64,000 nucleotides of DNA, from the NCBI RefSeq assembly GCF_000002985.6, contig NC_003279.8:186001-250000 (forward strand), in the 5' to 3' direction. The notes under the pieces were generated by a model. The model was given only the letters and a program-made list of their open reading frames with translations, was not told the DNA's origin and did no database searches. Each line of letters starts with the position of its first letter. The stretch's first letter is position 1. The translations under genes and the position numbers were made by a program. This stretch comes from Caenorhabditis elegans (Eukaryota; Nematoda; Chromadorea; Rhabditida; Rhabditidae). This document shows, one piece after another, positions 56,852-64,000 of this stretch.

Positions 56852-59414
56852 CTGATAAATAAATTGTTCAGCGAAGAAGTTTTGCACAAAATTCGAAATG
56901 AGCATCGAAAAATACAAATTCACAGTTTCAAGACTTGTAAAAATTGAAGAAAAAGATCAATATTCATTAACAATCAAGTAGATCCTGAACTTCCGCTAAA
57001 ACAGCCTCGTCGATGCACTTGCTCGTTTCTTATAAATGCACTGGAGATAAACAAGAACAAGGTGAAACACTTATTCGTGTAAGTTGAAATCAATTGTTCA
57101 AAACCTGGTTTTTTTGCTCGCCGCTTCCTCTGTTAACTACCAAAAAATTCAATTTTATTTTGATGTTGATAGAATTTTGACCGGTAAGGGAAATATTTCA
57201 ACTTAAACCCGGACTTTCGAATGACCACTCTAAAAAAGAGCTAGCGGCAGAGGATCAATTTGAGCTAGGGAAAAGTCGATCTGAGAAGTGTTTCAGACAA
57301 TTTTTCATCAAAATAGGTGGTTCAGAACTTGCCTTTAAAAAGTGTTTTCTGAGTCTGTTGAAGTTTTTTATGCTTTTTTGTGATCGTGGAAACAATATGA
57401 GAAGTGGTGAAAATTTCAATCAATTAAACCAATTTTTAATGTTTTGTACTCAGCTGTAACATTATTTTCAGATTTTTAAAAAATACGGTAAATGTGAAAG
57501 TCTACAAGCTTTATGTCGAACCGATTAAGAAAAACGAAATTTCGTGCGGAGTGGATGCTCGAATTATACTCAATGATCTCATACACGATTGCTTGATTGG
57601 AGTAGATTGTAAGTCAATTTTTGACATGAGCGCCTGTTTTTCAGAATTCTGAGTAAAATATATGGCTTTTGAACTACTGATTTGACATTCATGATTTTTA
57701 GATGGACTCGTTGAAGAATATAAAAATGATTTTTGCTGTGGTTGTCAAATATGTCGAGACATTCATAGAAATAAAAACTGTATAGTTCATAGTATTCAAC
57801 TTCAATATTTTGGTGGAAATTCGATACCGCAGCAGTTTTTGAATTTGATGTTGGAAAATTTTGGAGTTGATGAGCATGATCGATTTATGGACAGATTAAA
57901 CGAACTATTCGGGAAATTCGCATATCTTCGATTGAGCAATTTTGGAATTGATGAGTTGCGAATATCGGGAGAAGAGCTATTTGGAGAATTAAAAATAATA
58001 GAAATCATAAATCAAATCAGGATATCTCCACATCATTACAAAGCGCTGGAAATGAAAGACTGGTGAGTGTAAATTGATACATTTGTAATGAACACCGTCG
58101 AACAGATGTTTGAATCACTGCTTTAGTTTTTCTATTATAACAGTACACGTATTGTAACAGGTTCTCAAAAGAGTGAATTCTCGTGTTTTTCATACTTAGA
58201 TAGTCTCTCCATTCCTTCACTTAAAGTTATCCCAAAAACAAACAGCCCACTGCGATCAATGTCATGGAAACTTTATTCTCGTTTTTTTCGTTCTTCTGAG
58301 AGGAAATCGGAAAATCGAATAATTGGATATTGAAAAACGGAAAATTTCGGTGTTTCAATTTTCCGGAAAACCAAAAATCGGATTGTTTAGAAAATTAACA
58401 AAAAAATCAAATTTTGTTTTTGTTGATGAAAAACTCAGACACTCTTGACATGATATGCTCAGGAACATTATAAAGATTACATTTTACAGGTTGTTTTATC
58501 GGACCATATACGAAAAGCAACTAGGGCGGTACGTAGTTGGTGCTCGAGCAAATTATTTCCTCAATTCATTGGTAACATGCCACACATTCACCGTTTTAAT
58601 ACTGGGAAAAGAGTTCCTTTCAATCCCAAGAGACTTTTTATACCAGCTTATTTCAAAGTGGAATGTTAAGGATTTCAGACTGGAGTTCCGGTTCGAAGCT
58701 TACAGTGGTCATTTTAATACTATGTTTAGTTCAAATATGGATTTCATTTTGGAAACGTCTAAAGACTTTTCAAATGCCGTATTCAATGTACCATTCAACA
58801 CCCAACCCGTTTCGAGGGTTCTTCTGGAAAAAGTGGAGATCGATTTACAATACTCTGAGGATATGTTACTCGAAATGAACGAACAACTGGAAAACGACTA
58901 TTATTCACCAATGGACAATGTGATTGCAAATGTTCAACGAAACTTCCCAGCCAAGAGTATGACTGTTCTACTTCCTAAAACGTATCTCCTCATTACTCCG
59001 GACAATATGGACAGAGTCACAGCAAAGCTAATCCGATTGACTGAACAAAACAGCCAGAGAAATGGAAGTGTCACATTCAACTTATACTATCAGCATGACA
59101 AAGGAGAAAAACATATTCCAGAGGATATCCCAGACATTTTCAATTCAAGAGCACGTCTTGTAGGTGAAAAACCAGTAGATTGTTGGTATCTCGATGATAT
59201 TTTAAATATCCCCAAAGAAAATTTCAAGGATGGATTTGGAGAAGTGACTGTCTGGTATGGAAAAAGCTTTCAAATAAGAAATTCCACAGAAAATCGAAGA
59301 ATGAATTTTAATATATTCTATACCAAAAGCTATCTGAAAAAGTTCTTCAATGAGAGACATAGTAGATGGGTGAAAACTGGATTTTTATTGCATTTCATGG
59401 ATCTTATTAATTGA
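56852..59414 (+). CDS. Unrecognised nematode gene, right inverted copy
   Basis: Exons 56852-56936, 56982-57078, 57472-57608, 57702-58062 and 58490-59414 join in frame (junctions T/AT, GT/A, T/AT, TG/G) to 535 codons including the TGA stop (59412-59414). Protein features are as in the left copy: Arg/Cys patch QPRRCTCSF near residue 40, Cys cluster CCGCQICRD near 115, and a 308-codon last exon. The last exon is identical at the protein level to the left copy. Upstream DNA here is uninterrupted, so this copy is the better candidate for expression. No ATG is visible in the first exon; a further 5' exon ending DIPNYRQ (about 56770-56805) is possible and also lacks an ATG. Divergent neighbour: none before 62.6 kb. 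Confidence 0.7.
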
Positions 59415-60514
59415 TTTTATGTGTATTTCTGTTACTACTAATAAAGCAAATACTCTGTCCGTCCAAACCATGTAGCCTGTAGACCTCGGACAAGAGTTGG
59501 GCGCTGCCTAAAAAATGAAAAAAGTCGTCAACTACCTCGTCGTCTCGAGGCGTCGCCGAAGTCTTACCTGCTGAGCCATGATGGTCGCGCGGAAAGATGC
59601 ACACTAGTAATAACATATCGTACTCATATTCTGATAGTTTTTTTTGGGGAAGTGTCAGACGTATCTGATTGATACGGTATTCTCACATACCTTATTTCAT
59701 TCGTTTTCAAGTGTGCTCACTAAGGATTCTAATAGTAAGTTCAGAATTTACAGAATTACTGTAATTCAAGTTTGTTTCATGTCTTTCAATAACAGACAAT
59801 TTTATAAAATTTTGCATTTCAAAGGAACAGTTCAGTCTTAGAAAAATTCAAAATTTGATCCATGGGATTGACTGACTATTGTTTGTATACCAGCCGTTCG
59901 CACAATGCGAGTGCTCCGACTGGCGTACTCGAAATTAAGATGAAATTCTAAAATTTCTAAGCCTTGGAACGTTTTTCTCAGTCTTCCAGAAGTTTTTAAA
60001 GCAACATGAATATTATATAACTAAGTTTTCAAAAGTTACAGATGTTTTCGGCCGAAATTAGACTATTTTGCAATATTTTGCGACTTTTTGCTGAAAAATG
60101 GTACCCATCAGAGATGTGCGGCATGTGCCGAACGGCATGTGCCGATGTGCCGAAAATTATTCCACTCGGCACATCGGCATGTGCCGACCTTTTTTGTCGG
60201 CACATTTCGGCACATTTCGGCATATTCGGCACTGTCTGGAATATGTACCAAAATTTATTTTTTAATTTTAAAAATGCAAAGAAACTTCAAAAAATTGATT
60301 AAAATTTTCGGAATTTATCATTTCAACTTATAGTTTACTAACTTCAATATTAAGACAAATGCACTGCATTTTTTATGGGGTTATCCAACTGAATGTTCCC
60401 GCTTTTTCCTCCTGTTTCCCCCCTCTAGTCGCGATCCAACTGGGAGGAAAAATGCATTTTCCCCTCGTTTTCGCATTTTTTAGCTGCGAAATTTCAGAAC
60501 TGAGCTTAGGGTGG

Positions 60515-60975
60515 GCATTTATAGACTTTTTTTAATTTTTTTTGACCAGAAAAAGTTAAATTTTTATAGTTATTTTACCAATTGGACCTTAAATTTGAGC
60601 TATGATATCTTTGTGGTAAGCCAGAGTCATGGTGAGTGATCAACTACAGAGTTGTAGCAAATTTTCTGTTTAAAATTTTGTTAGTTGATCAATTCTTGGT
60701 ATCATAGATTTTCACAGACTAACATAGCTGTGAAACTGGACAATTTCTTAATGTAAATTGCGTACACGAGATTTCTCTATTTTCCGCGTGGAGTACTAAT
60801 ACCAAAAATTGATCAACTAACAAAATTTTAAACAGAAACCTTGCTACAACTCTGTAGTTGATCACTTACCATGACTGTGGCTCACCACAAAGATATCATA
60901 GCTCAAAGTTAAGGTCCAATTCATTTTAAAAAAAACTATAAAAATTTAACTATTTCTGGTCAAAGAAAGCTGGAA
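60515..60975. repeat. Palindrome nested in the hAT-like element
   Basis: Arms of about 170 bp: GAGCTATGATATCTTTGTGG, CAACTACAGAGTTGTAGCAA and TAACAAAATTTTAAACAGAA, each with an inverted partner. Confidence 0.75.
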
Positions 60976-61124
60976 CCGCATTAAAAATTATGTTATTTTA
61001 GTATTTCAACAAATGTCTAACTGTGAAAATTAAAAGTAAGTTTGAAAAAATTTCTTTAAAACATTTTTTGATAATTTTTTCATGTCCTGTGCAGATTTCA
61101 AATTTTGAAACAATACTTTTAATT

Positions 61125-61250
61125 CTCATATATCTCCGTTGAAAAATTTTTTATGACAAAGTGATCAATTACAAAGTTGTACTTTGGATTAAGAAAAAAA
61201 AACTTTGTAGTTGATCACTTTGTCATATAAATTTTTTCCACGGAGATATA
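61125..61250. repeat. Short hairpin nested in the hAT-like element
   Basis: ATATCTCCGTTGAAAAATTTT and ATGACAAAGTGATCAA are matched in reverse by TTGATCACTTTGTCAT and CCACGGAGATATA, around a centre in an A-rich run. Confidence 0.7.
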
Positions 61251-61556
61251 CGCATCCGAAGTGAATGAGTTTTCACTATCAATTCTACTAAACCCTATGT
61301 TTTTGTCTGAAATCGTGTTCAGAACATCCAAACTGAAAAAAACAACAAACATTGCAAGTAATTTTTTGTTATTTATTTAAATTGATGAACTTTTTGTTTT
61401 TTTTAAGAAGCTATATAGTATCTTTGCAAATGTGCCGAATGTGCCGATTTTTTTAGGTTCGGCATGTACCGAGTGCCGAGAAAAAATTAATTCGGCACAT
61501 CGGCATGTGCCGATGTGCCGAAATTTCAACAAGTGCCGCACATCTCTGGTACCCAT

Positions 61557-61798
61557 CGTCTCGTCACGACAAATTTTTGTTAAATTCGAGTATGTGTGCG
61601 CCTTTAAAGAGTACTGTAATTTGAAACTTTCGTTCCTATGGAATTTTCTTTGACTTTTCACTTTTTCCTCTGGTTTTTATCCAATATTCATAGAAAAAAA
61701 GAGAAAATTTTTCTAAAAATCGAAAGTTTGAAGTTACAGTACTCCTTAAAGGCGCATAACGTTTCGGAATAAACAAAAATTTGTCGTGGCGAGACCTG
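61557..61798. mobile_element. Foldback MITE (family C), third copy
   Basis: Starts CGTCTCGTCACGACAAATTT and ends with the inverse, AAATTTGTCGTGGCGAGACC. GAGTACTGTAATTTGAAACT and its inverse lie inside. It abuts the target duplicate of the hAT-like element. Confidence 0.8.
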
Positions 61799-61803
61799 AG
61801 TAT

Positions 61804-62062
61804 TATTACAGGAACGCAAAATTCGGAGAATGCGTTTTACACAACATATTTGACGCGCAAAATATCTCGTAGCGAAAACTACAGTCATTTTTTAAATGAC
61901 TACTGTAGCACTGGTGTCGATTTACGGGCTAGATTTTTATTAATTTCTGAAAATTGAGCACCCGTAAATCGACACTACTGTAGTTATTTGAACAGGATTA
62001 CTGTAGTTTTTCGCTACGAGATAATTTGCGCGTCAGATATTTTGTGCAATACGCATTATAAG
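61804..62062. mobile_element. Palindromic MITE (family A), fourth copy
   Basis: Starts TATTACAGGAACGCAAAATT; arms hold GCGCAAAATATCTCGTAGCG and its inverse, and GTCGATTTACGGG. It directly follows the family C copy. Confidence 0.7.
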
Positions 62063-62623
62063 GGACAAGTTCTCCAGTGAATTCTTCCAATTACATTGAA
62101 ATCCTTCTATTTTGAATACAAATTACTCAAAAGACAAAGTGTCGATTTAGCCTAAACATTGCGCATGCGTAATTTCTGAATCTTGTTCGTTCTTTACATC
62201 TGCACACTTGGGTAAGAAGTTGGGCAGCCTATGTTTTAGAGGGAAGTCAACAATGTTATTTTCGCACTTGTGGCAACAGAGTTGAAACTACGGTACTGTA
62301 TATGGGTACACCTTTTAAAATTTTAAACAAAAATTTGTCTTGTTGAGACCGGAGCACATAGATATTCTCAGTGTGTATTTGTCTAAAAACCTGCCAATAT
62401 TTGAAAATCTTTCAAAACTTCAATATTTTGCTCCAAAAATTAAATTTTTCAAATAATCTACAAAAAGAATCCAATTTGACTGAAAACCTGCTAATATTTA
62501 AAAATCTTTCAAATGTATAATTTTTTTGCTCCAAAAACTGATTTTTTTCAAATAATCACAATTTCAATTTTAATTTCGATAAAGATACACAAAAAAAAAG
62601 AATAGCATTTAAGGATTTCCTTG

Positions 62624-63596
62624 TTAAGCTTCAACAGCGTAAGGGAAGGCCTCGTTGGCAATCATCATGCGTGTAAGTTCGGCGGCGCTGAAAATAAATT
62701 TTTGATGTTTAGCTTGCATGGTATGTATTACTGATCCCTCAACTCCGCCATGGTCCGACCCTGACGAAGTGGTATCTCTCCAGCATGGTGAACTCTGACG
62801 TGATTCCAGTGCACAAGCCTTGTTGCAGTATACGACAGCCCACAGATACCGCAGTAATACGGATAGGGAAGGGTATGCAGATGGTAGACGTGGCGAGCCC
62901 TGAATGTTGAAACTGACTTTTTGAAATGACTGGAAAAATAATTACAAGTCAACTTGCTGTCCGAAATTCATCATTACAAATGGAGCATTGGAATTGTTGA
63001 GCATCAGGAGATTCCGAATTCCGATGGGTATCTTGAGGCTCTTCCATTTCCTGAAAATTGTAATTTTAGACTTTTTAGATAATATTCACAAAATCTGTTT
63101 AGGAAAAATTAACTACTAAAGTTACAGTAAGAATTTTGCTCTGAATTTGCTCATAAAGGAAATTTTTTTAAGCTTGCACCCTGATTTGTTTAAATTCTTC
63201 AATCTTTGGATTCCTCGCAAAAAATTCAATTCAGTCTCCTGGGCGTCGAATTGCGATGGAGCGCGCTTGCCGTGCGTTGGCGCAGCCACGGTGGTTCAGT
63301 TGTAAGATGGGTGCAAACGCGCTCCACAGAGTTTTCGATCCCCAGGAGACTGTGTCCAAGTAAACTGAGTGGTAGCTTTTTTGTTCAAAAAATGTGCCCC
63401 GCCCATTGGAAAAGCATGACCTTGTAATCGAAAATCCTTCAAATACGATTTCTATTCAAATTTACGAAACTGAAAAAAAATTAATTTTACGAACACTTTG
63501 ACGTCCATTCGGTGAGATTCTTTCAGGTGTGAATCGTTTTCTCTTGTTACGAGCATCATTTGGCTCCGGCACCGCCATCTGACCGGCCTAAAATAA
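62624..63596 (-). CDS. Small C2H2 zinc-finger protein
   Basis: Minus-strand exons by eye: about 63593-63507 (ATG near 63584, MAVPEPNDARNKRKRF), 63050-62954, 62912-62732 and 62687-62624 (TAA). About 145 residues. A basic start (NKRKRFTPE) could be a nuclear signal. Two finger-like units follow: QCSICNDEFRTA with ARHVYHLH, and YYCGICGLSYTATRLVHWNHVRVHH, then a short tail ending FPYAVEA. C2H2 fingers usually bind DNA or RNA. For exon 3 I chose the acceptor AAAAGTCAG (62912) because the stronger upstream TTTTTCCAG (62929) breaks the frame; likewise exon 1 needs a GTTCGT donor. These weak sites make the model tentative. A hairpin element sits in the first intron. Confidence 0.6.
63233..63352 (+). 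repeat. Hairpin element with tRNA-like A and B boxes
   Basis: CAGTCTCCTGGG (63233) and CCCAGGAGACTG (63341) form the stem, with TGGAGCGCG/CGCGCTCCA inside. Between them are TGGTTCAGTTG (A-box-like) and GTTTTCGATCCC (B-box-like). It lies in the first intron of the zinc-finger gene, opposite strand. Confidence 0.6.
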
Positions 63597-63661
63597 GAAT
63601 GTTTAAAAAAATATGCATTTAGGAAGTTTAATATTCAAAACAGAAGAGACACATTCCATAT

Positions 63662-64000
63662 GAAAACAACTTACATTCTGAACGTTTCCAACGTCCGCCG
63701 ATTCCTTTACACCGTATCGATCGATTAAAAAATCGATCAGCTGACCGTTGAGCAGTACATCCTGGAGCGAGATGGTGATCGGAGCCACCGGTGGTGCAGT
63801 CTCATCGTCTGAAGATCCAGATCCGAAGGCATAGCTGTCCGAGTGGATGGTGTTGGAGTGGTCGAATTTCTGAAAATTGACCAATTTTTGATTTTTTAGA
63901 CTTGAAAAGGCCTAAAAAGGACAAAACGAGCCCCAAAAATTTGAACAAAAGGGTTGAAATTTCATATTTTGTTAATTTTTCTGTGTCACAATTTTGATTT
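63662..64000 (-). pseudogene. PUF gene, scrambled fragment (copy C), runs off the window
   Basis: The minus strand starts in sequence matching the PUF intron before exon 3 (63880-63990 resembles 28190-28330), enters exon 3 with KFDHSN, and after six residues jumps to exon 2 sequence (SDSYAFGSGSSDDE, then DVLLNGQLIDF). It then loses the family within repeat 1. The order exon 3 start then exon 2 is impossible in an intact gene, so this is a rearranged partial copy. More of it may lie beyond the window. Confidence 0.7.

Larger units (their letters stand above)
37392..60042. repeat. Large inverted repeat (arms ~3.9 kb), left arm split by an LTR element
   Basis: Left arm: 37392-40751 plus 53253-53832. 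Right arm: about 56105-60042. Central spacer: about 2.3 kb. Positions in the outer part of the arms sum to 97432 over several kilobases, so there are almost no indels, and the 319-residue last exon is identical in both. Boundaries are where TTGAAAACTTAGTTATATAA (outer) and AAGTAAATTATTGAAATT (inner) stop matching. No target duplication at the outer ends is evident. Confidence 0.9.
60109..61548. mobile_element. 1.44-kb non-autonomous hAT-like element
   Basis: Ends are CAGAGATGTGCGGCA in inverted orientation at both sides. The 8-bp target duplication GTACCCAT is perfect (60101-60108 and 61549-61556). Terminal 130 bp on each side are built of CGGCACATCGGCATGTGCCG repeats. CAGAG-type ends and 8-bp duplications are the hAT signature. 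No transposase is encoded; two smaller palindromes are nested inside. Confidence 0.85.

Overview
The window is nuclear DNA of a Caenorhabditis nematode, most likely C. elegans or something very close to it. The evidence is AT-rich sequence, short introns with TTTTCAG acceptors, worm-type palindromic DNA transposons, degenerate TTAGGC (nematode telomere) repeats, and a gene that reads as the worm ATM kinase. All gene models here were built by eye from splice sites and reading frames.

Layout. 0.2-2.1 kb: a spliced Tc5-type transposase gene (+). 3.0-22.0 kb: the ATM-family checkpoint kinase (atm-1, +), about 25 exons, with introns packed with foldback elements and two identical tRNA-derived SINEs. 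23.3-25.7 kb: a five-exon sulfotransferase gene (+). 26.2-29.5 kb: a PUF (Pumilio/FBF) gene (-) whose third exon is broken by a hairpin-forming inverted duplication. 30.0-33.0 kb: a SNAPC3-like gene (+) that has a frame break and lacks a conserved central block; an antisense fragment of an rsp-2-like SR protein gene lies in the gap. 34.0-34.5 kb: the 3' end of a membrane protein gene (-). 34.6-36.3 kb: a second, truncated and frameshifted PUF copy (-) interrupted by a 539-bp foldback element. A third, scrambled PUF fragment sits at 63.7-64.0 kb. The 26-36 kb interval and the right edge therefore look like a zone of segmentally duplicated, decaying genes.

37.4-60.0 kb is one large inverted repeat with arms of about 3.9 kb. 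Each arm carries a full copy of an unrecognised gene of about 535 codons (left copy -, right copy +), nearly identical to each other. The left arm was later split by a BEL/Pao-type LTR retrotransposon (40752-53252). The uninterrupted site survives in the right arm and proves the insertion point and its 5-bp duplication. The retroelement keeps gag and integrase but no protease or reverse transcriptase. Its enlarged interior holds a second, cut-and-paste type transposase gene with one in-frame stop, tandem repeats, and an intact two-exon gene for a 184-residue acidic, Pro/Gln-rich protein that I cannot identify.

60.1-64 kb: a hAT-like non-autonomous element with 8-bp target duplication, more foldback elements, a small C2H2 zinc-finger gene (-), and the third PUF fragment. 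Genes that look functional are atm-1, the sulfotransferase, the zinc-finger gene, possibly the inverted gene pair and the Tc5-like gene. They share no evident pathway; the common theme of the window is mobile-element and duplication activity typical of a chromosome arm.
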